Part shown: positions 41,210 through 49,673 of the stretch, in pieces
Layout: every line of letters starts with the position of its first letter
Numbering within the stretch: position 1 is the first letter of the stretch
Source: Xylanimonas oleitrophica
GTDB taxonomy: Bacteria; Actinomycetota; Actinomycetes; Actinomycetales; Cellulomonadaceae
Reading direction: 5' to 3'
DNA length: 64,000 nucleotides
NCBI RefSeq assembly: GCF_003244315.1
Contig: NZ_QKWH01000002.1
Span: forward strand, 1-64,000
The notes under the pieces: model-generated
Told to the model about the DNA's origin: nothing
The model's input: only the letters and a program-made list of their open reading frames with translations
Database searches by the model: none
Program-made: the position numbers and the translations under genes

Positions 41210-42586
41210 ATGGCCGGACTCTCTGTCGACGGACTGATCAGCGGTCTGTCCACCTCGGCCCTGATCGACCAGCTCATCGCTGCCGAGGCGGTGCCGCAAT
41301 CGCTGCTCAAGAGCAAGCAGAGCCAGACGAGCTCGCTCGTCTCGGCTCTCCAGGCGCTCAACACGCGCGTGGCCTCTCTGGCCGAGGCGGCGGCCAAGGC
41401 GGCCAAGCCGGAGTCGTGGGACGCGGCCAAGGCGACCTCGTCCTCCACCGACGTCACCACCTCCGTCGCGTCCGCGAGCGCCGCCCAGGCGGGTGAGGTC
41501 AGCTTCCGCGTCGACGCGGCGGCCACCAGCCAGGCCGTGGTGACCCGTGGGGCGTTCGGTCTCGCCGAGAACGTGCTCGCCGGGCAGCCTCCCGTGCTCA
41601 CCCTCACGCGTGGCGACACGACAGTCACGATCGAGCCTGCTTCCGGGTCGCTCCAGGACGTCGTCGCGGCGATCAACCAGAACCCGGAAGCCGGCGTGCG
41701 GGCCACCCTGGTGCGGGGCGTCACCGCCGACGGTGCGGTGGGCTACCGGCTCCAGCTGACCGGCACCCAGACGGGCGAGCAGGACGGCGCGTTCTCGGTC
41801 TCGGGCCTGGTCGCCGACGAGAGCGCCGAGCTCCAGACCATCCGCACGGCGTCGGACGCCCGGATCACCCTCTATGCCGGCAGCGGCGCCGAGCAGGTGA
41901 TGACCTCGTCGACGAACACGTTCGAGGGGCTGCTCTCCGGCGTGGACGTGACCGTGAGCGCCGCTGCCGTGGGCGAGGACGTCACCGTGAGCGTCGCTCG
42001 GGACGACGCGGCTCTGAAGTCGCTCGCCTCGGGGCTCGTCGGCAGCCTCGGTGTGGTGCTCTCGGAGATCTCCTCCCGCACGGCCACCACCACGACGACG
42101 GCCGCCGACGGCCGCACGGTCGTGACCGGTGGTCTGTTCTCGGGCGACTCGACGGTGCGAGGCCTGCAGCAGCAGCTCCAGTCGGCCATGTCCTTCCCTG
42201 TCGACGGTGTCTCGCCGTCGACGGTCGGCCTCGTGATCAACCGTGACGGTACGTTCACGTTCGACGAGACCAAGTTCGCCGAGGCGCTCGCCGCGGACCC
42301 TGCGAAGGTCCAGAAGGTCGTCGCGGGCGTCGCCCAGCGCGTCGCAGACGTCGCAGAGGCTGCGAGCGACCGGTACGACGGCACACTGACGACGAAGATC
42401 ACGGGCCAGGAGTCGATCGTGAAGTCCCTGGGGGACCAGATCGACGCCTGGGACCGCCGCCTGGCGCTCCGGCGCGAGTCGCTGGTGCGCACGTACACCC
42501 AGCTCGAGACGCAGCTGTCGAGGCTGCAGTCGCAGTCGGCGTTCCTCATGTCGCAGCTCGGTGTGAACAACCAGAACTCGAACTGA
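41210..42586 (+). CDS. fliD: Filament cap protein FliD
   Basis: A 458-residue FliD (HAP2), which caps the filament and folds incoming flagellin. The N-terminal motif SVDGLISGLSTSALIDQLIAAE is characteristic. The C-terminal coiled coil includes LALRRESLVRTYTQLETQLSRLQSQ, then SAFLMSQLG. A central beta-rich region lies between. It is exported by the flagellar system. GGAGG lies 13 nt from ATG 41210, a slightly long spacing. It is followed by fliS after 22 nt. Confidence 0.95.
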   Translation: MAGLSVDGLISGLSTSALIDQLIAAEAVPQSLLKSKQSQTSSLVSALQALNTRVASLAEAAAKAAKPESWDAAKATSSSTDVTTSVASASAAQAGEVSFRVDAAATSQAVVTRGAFGLAENVLAGQPPVLTLTRGDTTVTIEPASGSLQDVVAAINQNPEAGVRATLVRGVTADGAVGYRLQLTGTQTGEQDGAFSVSGLVADESAELQTIRTASDARITLYAGSGAEQVMTSSTNTFEGLLSGVDVTVSAAAVGEDVTVSVARDDAALKSLASGLVGSLGVVLSEISSRTATTTTTAADGRTVVTGGLFSGDSTVRGLQQQLQSAMSFPVDGVSPSTVGLVINRDGTFTFDETKFAEALAADPAKVQKVVAGVAQRVADVAEAASDRYDGTLTTKITGQESIVKSLGDQIDAWDRRLALRRESLVRTYTQLETQLSRLQSQSAFLMSQLGVNNQNSN

Positions 42587-42608
42587 CGCGCGGAGCGAGG
42601 GGATTCCT

Positions 42609-43028
42609 GTGAACGTCGCCCGACAGCGGTTCCTCGAGGCCACGGTGGCCACGGCGAGCCCGGCCAAGCTGTTGACCCTGCTGTACGACCGTCTGGTGCT
42701 GGACCTGCACCGTGGGGCGGAGTCGTTCGGGCGCGGTGACGTGGCCGAGGGGCGCACGCACACCGACCACGCGCAGGACATCGTCACGGAGCTGATGGAC
42801 ACGCTCGACGTCGAGGCCTGGCCCGAGGGGCGACGGCTGCGGGACGTCTACGCCTTCCTGCTCAGCGAGCTCCTCACGGCCTCGACGGACGGCGACGCCG
42901 CGCGGGTGAGCGCGTGCTACGACCTGGTGCTGCCGCTCGCGGAGGCGTGGCGGGAGGCTGCCGCGGCGCAGGCGAGTTCCCCGGACCCCGCAGGTACCGC
43001 TCCCGGCGGCCTCCTCGGTGTCGGCTGA
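42609..43028 (+). CDS. fliS: Flagellin chaperone FliS
   Basis: A 139-residue FliS that binds the flagellin C-terminus and keeps it unfolded for export. The motif ATVATASPAKLLTLLYDRLVLDL is diagnostic, and the remaining helices fit the four-helix fold. The last 25 residues are a flexible Pro/Gly tail. GTG 42609 is the start. It precedes a small gene in the position usually held by fliT. Confidence 0.95.
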   Translation: MNVARQRFLEATVATASPAKLLTLLYDRLVLDLHRGAESFGRGDVAEGRTHTDHAQDIVTELMDTLDVEAWPEGRRLRDVYAFLLSELLTASTDGDAARVSACYDLVLPLAEAWREAAAAQASSPDPAGTAPGGLLGVG

Positions 43029-43038
43029 GGTGGGCACC

Positions 43039-43380
43039 ATGACCTGGCCGGCGGTGCTGGACCGGCTCGAGGCCGACGTCGTCGCCGCGGAGTCGCTCGC
43101 CCGCCAGGCGCGCGCCGGCGGTGCGCCCGGCGAGCAGGCACAGCGCACGGACGACGCCGTGCTCCTGGCAGCCCCGGTCCCGTGGCAGCCTCCCGTGGGC
43201 CTCGACGCCCTGCCGGCCGCGCTGGAGGGCCGCGCGCGCGAACTGCTCGCGCGCCAGGAGGCGGCCGCCCGTGACCTCGCGGAGGCGGCCCGTGGTGTGC
43301 GCCGTCAGCTGGTGGCCACCGACGGGCTCAGCGGCCCCGATCCCGCAGAGCGCCCCGTCTTCCTCGACGTCGAGGGCTGA
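43039..43380 (+). CDS. Small helical protein in the fliT position
   Basis: A 113-residue protein right after fliS, where fliT normally lies. It is mainly helical (VLDRLEADVVAAESLARQARA, and ELLARQEAAARDLAEAARGVRRQL), with a Pro-rich break (APVPWQPPVGLDALP). There is no residue-level match to FliT that I can identify. The position and size suggest an export chaperone for FliD or a related role. ATG 43039 was chosen because GAGG lies 8 nt upstream; GTG 43018 would overlap fliS. Confidence 0.7.
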   Translation: MTWPAVLDRLEADVVAAESLARQARAGGAPGEQAQRTDDAVLLAAPVPWQPPVGLDALPAALEGRARELLARQEAAARDLAEAARGVRRQLVATDGLSGPDPAERPVFLDVEG

Positions 43381-43420
43381 GCGCTCGCATCACCCGATAC
43401 CACCGACTTGAACGGTTGAA

Positions 43421-43440
43421 CGGGTGAAAGAGCCTTTCAC
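43421..43440 (+). promoter_or_regulatory. CGGGTGAA box and inverted repeat upstream of flgB
   Basis: CGGGTGAA (43421-43428) overlaps a perfect inverted repeat GTGAAAG-AGC-CTTTCAC (43424-43440). Two copies of TTGAACGG (43408-43415, 43416-43423) directly precede it. The box starts 32 nt upstream of the -35. It is likely a regulator-binding site. Confidence 0.5.
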
Positions 43441-43452
43441 GCTGCGGAAAAC

Positions 43453-43480
43453 CTCACACCCGCCGCTGTACCTCCGATGG
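43453..43480 (+). promoter_or_regulatory. FliA-type promoter of the flgB operon
   Basis: CTCAC (43453-43457), 15 nt, then TCCGATGG (43473-43480). The leader is about 70 nt, with GAGGTAA before ATG 43559. It should drive flgB through at least fliK. Confidence 0.78.
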
Positions 43481-43558
43481 GGCCGACGAGCACGGACCGC
43501 TCATCACGCAGGCCATGGATCGGCCGTCCCGCATCGACCCTGACGAGGTAACCCCCGT

Positions 43559-43906
43559 ATGGGCATGTTCGACTCCGTGAGCTTCGTGGCGCTCAGCTCG
43601 GCGCTCGACGGCCTCGCGCTGAGGCAGCGAGTGATCGCCGACAACGTCGCGAACCTCCAGACCCCCGGCTACCAGGCCAAGCGGGTGCTGTTCGAGGACG
43701 CCTTGGCCGCCGCCGTCGACAAGGGCACGGGTGCGGCCAGCCCGCGCGTGGCCCGGTCGCTGGAGCCGACCCGCGAGGACGGCAACAACGTGAACCTCGA
43801 CCAGCAGACGCTGGCCAACATCGACACGAACCTGCGCTACCAGCTCGCCACGCAGGCGATCTCGGGCACGTTCTCCTCGATCCGCACGGCGATCGGGGGC
43901 CGGTGA
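43559..43906 (+). CDS. flgB: Flagellar basal-body rod protein FlgB
   Basis: A 115-residue proximal rod subunit. The motif RQRVIADNVANLQTPGYQAKRV is the rod/hook-family signature, and NNVNLDQQTLANIDTNLRYQL is typical of FlgB. It assembles on the MS ring and is exported by the flagellar system. GAGGTAA precedes ATG 43559; the in-frame ATG 43565 is an alternative. It is the first gene of a long overlapping operon. Confidence 0.95.
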   Translation: MGMFDSVSFVALSSALDGLALRQRVIADNVANLQTPGYQAKRVLFEDALAAAVDKGTGAASPRVARSLEPTREDGNNVNLDQQTLANIDTNLRYQLATQAISGTFSSIRTAIGGR

Positions 43907-44301
43907 TGGGCCTCTTCGACGCGATCGGCATCGCCGGCACCGGCATGACCGTCAACCGCAAGTGGCTGGACGCGGTCAGCGACAACCTCGCCAACGCGAA
44001 CAACGCCACCAGCACGGCCGAGGAGGCCTTCCGTGCGCGCTACGTGATCGCCGCGGAGTCCCCGGACGGCAAGGGCGTGCAGGTGGGCGGCATCGTGCTC
44101 GGTGACGCCGAGGGCCGGATGGTCCAGGAACCCGACCACCCCCTCGCCGACGCCCAGGGGTACGTGCGCTACCCCGAGATCGACATGTCCAGCCAGATGA
44201 CCCAGCTGATCATGGCGCAGCGCGCCTACCAGGCGAACGCCGCGGTCGTGGACCGGGCACGCATGACGTACGAGGCCGCGCTGCAGATCGGACGATCCTG
44301 A
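43906..44301 (+). CDS. flgC: Flagellar basal-body rod protein FlgC
   Basis: A 131-residue rod protein with AVSDNLANANNATSTAEEAFR near the N-terminus and the C-terminal YPEIDMSSQMTQLIMAQRAY, then QANAA. It stacks with FlgB in the proximal rod. ATG 43906 overlaps the flgB stop by one base; GTG 43903 in the same frame would add one residue. Confidence 0.95.
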   Translation: MGLFDAIGIAGTGMTVNRKWLDAVSDNLANANNATSTAEEAFRARYVIAAESPDGKGVQVGGIVLGDAEGRMVQEPDHPLADAQGYVRYPEIDMSSQMTQLIMAQRAYQANAAVVDRARMTYEAALQIGRS

Positions 44302-44618
44302 TGTTCTCTCCCGTGGGCGCGGTCAGCGCCGTCACCCCCGTCATGCCTGCCGCCGGCCTCCAGGCCGTGGACCGCACGCCGGCCGCCGACGCGGCCGGCT
44401 CGGGCTTCGCCGTCGCCCTGGGCGGTGCGATCGACCAGCTCCAGGCCGCGCAGTCGACGTCGCAGGCCCTGGCCGTCAAGGCCGTGACCGGTGACCTCGA
44501 CGACGTGCACGACTACACGATCGCCGCCGCCCAGGCCTCGACGATGCTCGAGCTGACCGCCGCCGTGCGCAACAAGGCGGTCGAGGCGTTCACCGAGATC
44601 ATGAGGATGCAGGCCTGA
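44301..44618 (+). CDS. fliE: MS ring-rod junction protein FliE
   Basis: A 105-residue FliE joining the MS ring to the rod. The C-terminal helices ASTMLELTAAVRNKAVEAF, then TEIMRMQ carry the family signature. The N-terminus is an Ala/Pro-rich linker. ATG 44301 shares a base with the flgC stop. Confidence 0.93.
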   Translation: MFSPVGAVSAVTPVMPAAGLQAVDRTPAADAAGSGFAVALGGAIDQLQAAQSTSQALAVKAVTGDLDDVHDYTIAAAQASTMLELTAAVRNKAVEAFTEIMRMQA

Positions 44619-46243
44619 TGCCCGCTCCCGTGCAGGCCGCGCTCGACCGGATGACCGGCTTCTTCAAGCAGTTCAGCGTCGCCCAGCGCACGTTCGCGCT
44701 CATCGCGGTGGCGGCGCTGGTGCTGGGCGGTGTGGCGCTGGCGAGCTGGGCGACCAAGCCGACGATGGCGCCGCTGTTCAGCGGGCTGTCCGGCGCGGAC
44801 GCGAGCGCCGTCGTCGACCAGCTCGACGCCGCGGGCGTCAGCTATCAGCTCACCGACGGCGGCTCCACGGTGCTGGTGCCGACGGACCGGCTGTACCCGA
44901 TGCGCATCCAGATGGCGGCGCAGGGGCTGCCCGCCTCCTCGCAGGCGGGCGGCTACTCGCTGCTCGACGACATGCCGATGACGTCGTCGGAGTTCCAGCA
45001 GCAGACCACCTACCTGCGGGCGGTGGAGGGCGAGCTGGCGCGCACGATCGAGGCGATCGACGGCGTCGAGACGGCGTCGGTCAAGCTGGCGATCCCTGAG
45101 CAGACGGTCTTCGTGGAGAACAAGGCCGACCCGACGGCGTCGGTGTTCGTCAAGACGCGCGCGGGCCGCACGCTGAGCACCGAGCAGGTGCAGGCGATCG
45201 TGCACCTGGTCTCGGCGGGCATCGACGGCATGAAGTCGAGCGACGTGGCCGTGATCGACGCGTCCGGCCAGGTGCTCTCGGCCATCGGGGCCGAGGGCGG
45301 CGGGGCCGGGTTCGACGGCAAGCGGACCGCGGACTACGAGCAGCGCGTCTCCCAGGCGCTGCAGAGCGTGCTGGACCCGATCCTGGGCCCGGGCAAGTCC
45401 GCCGTGACCGTCTCGGCAGAGCTCAACTTCGACGCCACGCAGCGCACGGTGGAGGAGTTCAGCGCCACGCCGGACACGCCGCCGCTGACGGAGACGGTGG
45501 ACGAGGAGTCGTACACCGGCACGGGCGGCGGCGCCGCGGGCGTGCTGGGACCGGACAACATCCAGGTGCCGGGCGGTGCCAACGGCAACGGCGAGTACTC
45601 CAGCACGTCGGAGCAGCGCCAGAACGCCGTCAACAAGAGCACCGAGACGACGACGACGGCCCCGGGCCGCGTGGACCGCCAGTCGGTGGCGGTGCTCCTG
45701 GACCAGGAGGCGTCCGCGGCGCTGGACCTGGCCACCCTGCAGAACACGCTCGCCGCGGCCGCGGGCATCGACCCCGAGCGCGGCGACACGATCCAGGTGC
45801 AGCGCGCGGTGTTCGACACCTCGGCCGCCGACGCCGCCGCCGCGGCGCTCGAGGCCGAGGAGGCCGCTGCGGCTGCCGCGGCCCAGGAGAAGCTGTTCCG
45901 CGACCTGGTCATGGGCGGCGTCGGGCTGCTGGTCGCCCTGCTGCTGATCCTGTGGCTGGTGCGCCGTGCCAAGCGCTCGCGGCTGGCGCAGCGTGAGCGG
46001 CGCGAGGCCCTCGAGCTCGAGGCGCTGCGCGTCATGGAGCGTGAGGACCCGCTGCTGCTCGACTCCGCGGACGAGACGATCATGCTGCCGCCGGTCCCGG
46101 CGCAGCCGCCCGCCCCCGTGGAGCCGCCCCCGGCGGACCGCAAGCGCGCCGAGATCGCCGCCCTGGCGGACGAGCAGCCCGACGAGGTGGCCGAGCTGCT
46201 GCGCGGCTGGCTCGCCGGGGCGGGCCGCGGGGGTGACCGATGA
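44618..46243 (+). CDS. fliF: Flagellar MS-ring protein FliF
   Basis: A 541-residue inner-membrane ring protein. TM1 is near residues 27-45 (LIAVAALVLGGVALASW) and TM2 near 427-447 (DLVMGGVGLLVALLLILWLV). Ring-building motifs between them include MAPLFSGLSGADASAVVDQL and a conserved segment with GVETASVKLAIPEQTVFV. The cytoplasmic tail (REDPLLLDSADETIMLPP, then DEQPDEVAELLRGWL) is the FliG-binding end. ATG 44618 overlaps the fliE stop by one base. Confidence 0.97.
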   Translation: MPAPVQAALDRMTGFFKQFSVAQRTFALIAVAALVLGGVALASWATKPTMAPLFSGLSGADASAVVDQLDAAGVSYQLTDGGSTVLVPTDRLYPMRIQMAAQGLPASSQAGGYSLLDDMPMTSSEFQQQTTYLRAVEGELARTIEAIDGVETASVKLAIPEQTVFVENKADPTASVFVKTRAGRTLSTEQVQAIVHLVSAGIDGMKSSDVAVIDASGQVLSAIGAEGGGAGFDGKRTADYEQRVSQALQSVLDPILGPGKSAVTVSAELNFDATQRTVEEFSATPDTPPLTETVDEESYTGTGGGAAGVLGPDNIQVPGGANGNGEYSSTSEQRQNAVNKSTETTTTAPGRVDRQSVAVLLDQEASAALDLATLQNTLAAAAGIDPERGDTIQVQRAVFDTSAADAAAAALEAEEAAAAAAAQEKLFRDLVMGGVGLLVALLLILWLVRRAKRSRLAQRERREALELEALRVMEREDPLLLDSADETIMLPPVPAQPPAPVEPPPADRKRAEIAALADEQPDEVAELLRGWLAGAGRGGDR

Positions 46244-47277
46244 GCGCCCCGACGACGGCGGCCCCCGGCGTGGTCGTGCCCGCGATGCCCGCGGCGCGCA
46301 AGGCGGCCATGGTGCTGGTGCAGCTCGGCAAGGAGCGTGCCTCGCGCATCCTGGCCCGCCTGGAGCCGGTGGAGATCGAGGAGATCACCGCCGAGATCCT
46401 GCGCATGGACCGGGTGGACCAGGAGATCGCGGACGCGGTGCTGGAGGAGTTCTACGACTTCTCGGCGATCGGCCCCGGCATCGGCGGCGGCGTGAGCCTC
46501 GCCCAGCAGCTCCTCGAGGCGACGATGAGCGCCGACGAGGCCGCGGGGATGATCGAGCGCCTGCAGAGCTCGCTCGCGGGCCAGCCGTTCGAGTTCCTGC
46601 AGCAGGCCGACGCCCGCCAGGTGATCTCGCTCCTGTCGGGCGAGCACCCGCAGGCCATCGCCCTGGTGCTGGCGCACCTGCGGCCGGACCACGCCTCGGT
46701 GATCCTGGCGGGCCTGCCGGCCTCGCTCCAGGGCGACGTGGCGCACCGCATCGCGCTGATGGACCGGGCCTCGCCCGACGTCGTCACCGTGGTGGCCGAG
46801 TCGCTCCAGCGCAAGGCCTCGACGGTGCTCACGCCCCGCGAGCTGGCTGCTGTGGGCGGGGTGGCGCCGCTGGTGGAGATCATCAACCGGGCCGACCCCA
46901 CCACGGAGAAGGCGATCCTCGAGGGTCTGGAGACCCGGGACGAGGCGCTGGCCGAGGAGGTCCGCAGCCAGATGTTCGTGTTCGCGGACATCCTGCTGCT
47001 GGAGGACCGCGCGATGCAGCTGGTGCTGCGCCAGGTGGAGACCTCGGACCTGTCGGTCTCGCTCAAGGGCGCCGACGACGCGGTGCGCGACAAGATCATG
47101 CGCAACCTGTCCGAGCGTGCCCGCGAGAACCTCGCCGAGGAGATCGACATGCTCGGCCCCGTGCGGGTCTCGCAGATCGAGGAGGCGCGCTCCAACATCG
47201 TGCAGATCATCCGCCGCCTGGAGGAGTCGGGCCAGATCGCGATCCGCCGCGAGGGCGAGGACGACTATGTCTCCTGA
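46240..47277 (+). CDS. fliG: Flagellar motor switch protein FliG
   Basis: A 345-residue rotor protein that transmits torque from MotA. The EHPQAIALVLAHL motif and the C-terminal torque helix region (VFADILLLEDRAMQLVLRQV) are clear, as is MRNLSERARENLAEEIDMLG with its charged residues. The N-terminal FliF-binding part begins ARKAAMVLVQLGKERAS. ATG 46240 overlaps the fliF stop (ATGA). Confidence 0.97.
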   Translation: MSAPTTAAPGVVVPAMPAARKAAMVLVQLGKERASRILARLEPVEIEEITAEILRMDRVDQEIADAVLEEFYDFSAIGPGIGGGVSLAQQLLEATMSADEAAGMIERLQSSLAGQPFEFLQQADARQVISLLSGEHPQAIALVLAHLRPDHASVILAGLPASLQGDVAHRIALMDRASPDVVTVVAESLQRKASTVLTPRELAAVGGVAPLVEIINRADPTTEKAILEGLETRDEALAEEVRSQMFVFADILLLEDRAMQLVLRQVETSDLSVSLKGADDAVRDKIMRNLSERARENLAEEIDMLGPVRVSQIEEARSNIVQIIRRLEESGQIAIRREGEDDYVS

Positions 47278-47911
47278 GCCCTCGGTGGCCGTGCGGCCCG
47301 TGCTACCGGCCGTGCCCGACGTCGTCGACCCCCACCGCCCCGACGCGCAGCGCGGGGCCGGCTGGGCGGCCGGCTACGCGGCGGGCGCTCGCCGGGCGGC
47401 CGAGGTCGCGCGCCAGCGTGCCGAGCAGGACGCCGCGGCCCGTGCCGCGGCGGACGCCCGGCACGCGGCCGAGGTGGCCGGCGCCCTGCGGGCGCTGGCC
47501 GCTGCCGCCGCCGGGGTGCGCGCCCTGCGCACCCCCGTGGTGCAGGAGTCGGAGCGCACGCTGCACACGCTGGCGCTGGAGCTCGCCGAGGCCGTGCTGG
47601 GCGTCGAGCTGTCGGACGCCGAGCACGGTGCCCGGGCGGCGCTCGCCCGGGCCCTGTCGCGGCCGTGGGACGACGAGGGCGTCACCGTGCGCATGCACCC
47701 CGACGACCTGGCCCTCGTGCACGCCGCGACCGGTGCCGACGCGTCGCCGGAGGGCGTGCGGGTCGTCGCCGACCCCACCGTGGCGCGCGGGGACGCCGTC
47801 GCCGAGCACGTCGACGGCTGGCTCGACGCCCGCATCGGCACCGCCCTCGAGCGTGCCCGCGCCGCGCTCGACGCCGCGGACGGCGCGCCCGTCCCGGAGG
47901 GCGAGCGGTGA
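47267..47911 (+). CDS. fliH: Flagellar export regulator FliH
   Basis: A 214-residue FliH, the stalk protein that binds and regulates the FliI ATPase. The N-terminal half is Ala/Arg-rich coiled coil with GxxxG-like spacing (GAGWAAGYAAGARRA). The C-terminal part (LHTLALELAEAVLGVEL onward) resembles V/F-type ATPase stator subunits. ATG 47267 overlaps the fliG end by 11 nt. Confidence 0.9.
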   Translation: MSPEPSVAVRPVLPAVPDVVDPHRPDAQRGAGWAAGYAAGARRAAEVARQRAEQDAAARAAADARHAAEVAGALRALAAAAAGVRALRTPVVQESERTLHTLALELAEAVLGVELSDAEHGARAALARALSRPWDDEGVTVRMHPDDLALVHAATGADASPEGVRVVADPTVARGDAVAEHVDGWLDARIGTALERARAALDAADGAPVPEGER

Positions 47912-49239
47912 GCGCCGCGACGGCGCTGCGCGGCGGCGCGTGGACCCGGGCGCTGTCGGCGGCCGAGCCCGAGGCCGTCGGCACCGTGCGCGGCGCGGTC
48001 GGCCTCGTGGTCGAGGTCGCGGGCCTGACCGCCGCTGTGGGGGACATGCTCACGGTGGGGCAGGGGAGCGCCGCCACCCCCGTCGAGGTGGTCGCGGTGG
48101 ACCGCGAGCACCTGCGCTGCATGCCGCTGGGAGACACCCGGGGGCTCGCCGCCGGCCTGCCCGTGCGCGCGACCGGCGGCAGCCTGCGCGTCCCCGTCGG
48201 CGCCGGGCTGCTCGGCCGGGTCCTGGACGGCCTCGGCCGCCCGGTGGACGGCAGGGGACCCGTGGACGCCCAGGCGTGGGTGCCCGTGGACCAGCCGGCC
48301 CCCGGACCGCTCGACCGCGCCCGGGTCGACACCCCGGTGCCCCTGGGCGTGCGCGTGCTCGACACCCTGGTGACGGCCGGCCGCGGCCAGCGCCTGGGGC
48401 TGTTCGCGGGCTCCGGCGTGGGCAAGTCGAGCCTGCTGTCCATGATCGCTCGCGGTACCGAGGCGGAGGTCAGCGTCATCGCCCTGGTGGGCGAGCGTGG
48501 CCGCGAGGTGCGCGAGTTCCTCGAGGACGACCTGGGGCCCGAGGGCCTGGCCCGCTCCGTCGTCGTCGTCGCGACCTCCGACGCCCCGCCGCTGGTGCGG
48601 CTGCGCGCCGCGTTCGTGGCCACCCGGATCGCCGAGCACCTGCGCGACGAGGGCCGCCACGCCGTGCTGATGATGGACTCCCTGACCCGTGTGGCGATGG
48701 CCCAGCGCGAGATCGGCCTGTCCGTGGGGGAGCCGCCCGCCACGCGCGGCTACCCGCCCAGCACCTTCGCCCTCATGGCCCGCCTGCTCGAGCGTGCCGG
48801 CACGGGCCCTCGCGGCTCCATCACCGGCCTGTACACCGTGCTGGTGGACGGTGACGACCACAACGAGCCCATCGCCGACGCCGCACGCTCGATCCTCGAC
48901 GGGCACGTGGTGCTGCGCCGTGAGCTGGCGGTGGCCGGGCACTTCCCGGCGGTCGACGCCGTCGACTCCGTCTCCCGCGTGGCCTCCCGCGTCACCCGGC
49001 CCGACCAGCGCGCCGACGCCGCCGAGCTGCGCGCGGTGCTCGCGGCCCGGCGCCGGGCCCAGGACCTGCTCGACGTCGGCGCCTACGCCGCCGGCTCCGA
49101 CCCGCGCGTGGACGCCGCCCTGGCGAACGCCGCCGCCATCGACGCCTTCTGCCGCCAGTCGCTGGAGGAGACCGCCCCCGCGGCCGAGTCCTGGCAGCGG
49201 CTGCGCGACCTCGCGACCACCTTGAGGGGGACACCATGA
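47908..49239 (+). CDS. fliI: Flagellar export ATPase FliI
   Basis: A 443-residue ATPase related to the F1 beta subunit that powers unfolding and release of export cargo. The P-loop is FAGSGVGKSSLL (about 166-177), the Walker B strand is AVLMMDSLTRVAMAQREIG, and EPPATRGYPPSTFA is family-specific. GTG 47908 overlaps the fliH stop (GTGA), with GGAGGG upstream. Confidence 0.97.
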   Translation: MSAATALRGGAWTRALSAAEPEAVGTVRGAVGLVVEVAGLTAAVGDMLTVGQGSAATPVEVVAVDREHLRCMPLGDTRGLAAGLPVRATGGSLRVPVGAGLLGRVLDGLGRPVDGRGPVDAQAWVPVDQPAPGPLDRARVDTPVPLGVRVLDTLVTAGRGQRLGLFAGSGVGKSSLLSMIARGTEAEVSVIALVGERGREVREFLEDDLGPEGLARSVVVVATSDAPPLVRLRAAFVATRIAEHLRDEGRHAVLMMDSLTRVAMAQREIGLSVGEPPATRGYPPSTFALMARLLERAGTGPRGSITGLYTVLVDGDDHNEPIADAARSILDGHVVLRRELAVAGHFPAVDAVDSVSRVASRVTRPDQRADAAELRAVLAARRRAQDLLDVGAYAAGSDPRVDAALANAAAIDAFCRQSLEETAPAAESWQRLRDLATTLRGTP

Positions 49240-49673
49240 GCCGAGCCTTCCCGCTGGCCGGGCTGCTGCGCGTGCGCGGCCTGGAGCGCGACAGCGCCGC
49301 CGCGGCCCTCGCCCGGGCCCAGAACGAGGCGCGCGAGGCCGACCAGCGTGCCCGTGCCGCCCGCGAGGCCCTGTACGAGCACGAGATGCCCGCGACCTCC
49401 GACGCCCAGACGTGGCAGGCGCAGGTCGCCTCGCGCGCGGCGCTCCTGGCCCTGCTCGACCAGAGCCGCGACATCGCCGCCCGCCGCCAGGCCGAGACCG
49501 AAGAGCGCCGGCACGCGTGGAACGAGGCGCGCGGCCGCGTCCGTGTCGTCGAGCGCCTGCACGACCGCCACCGCGAGGCGCAGACGGCCGACGAGCTGCG
49601 CGCCGAGCAGAACGTCCTCGACGAGATCGCCGGGCGCACCGCACCCGGCCCCAGCCAGAGGGAGACCCCGTGA
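49236..49673 (+). CDS. fliJ: Flagellar export protein FliJ
   Basis: A 145-residue coiled-coil protein that fits the FliI ring like the gamma subunit of F1 and connects it to FlhA. It is almost all helix with Arg/Glu/Ala heptads (ALARAQNEAREADQRARAAR, then RRQAETEERRHAWNEARGRV). Sequence identity to known FliJ is weak, but position between fliI and fliK, length and fold are all as expected. ATG 49236 overlaps the fliI stop. Confidence 0.85.
   Translation: MSRAFPLAGLLRVRGLERDSAAAALARAQNEAREADQRARAAREALYEHEMPATSDAQTWQAQVASRAALLALLDQSRDIAARRQAETEERRHAWNEARGRVRVVERLHDRHREAQTADELRAEQNVLDEIAGRTAPGPSQRETP

Noticed and set aside
45966-48854. 962-residue plus-strand frame across fliF-fliI
   Set aside because: It crosses four confident flagellar genes in another frame and is an Arg/Pro/Gly-rich shadow.
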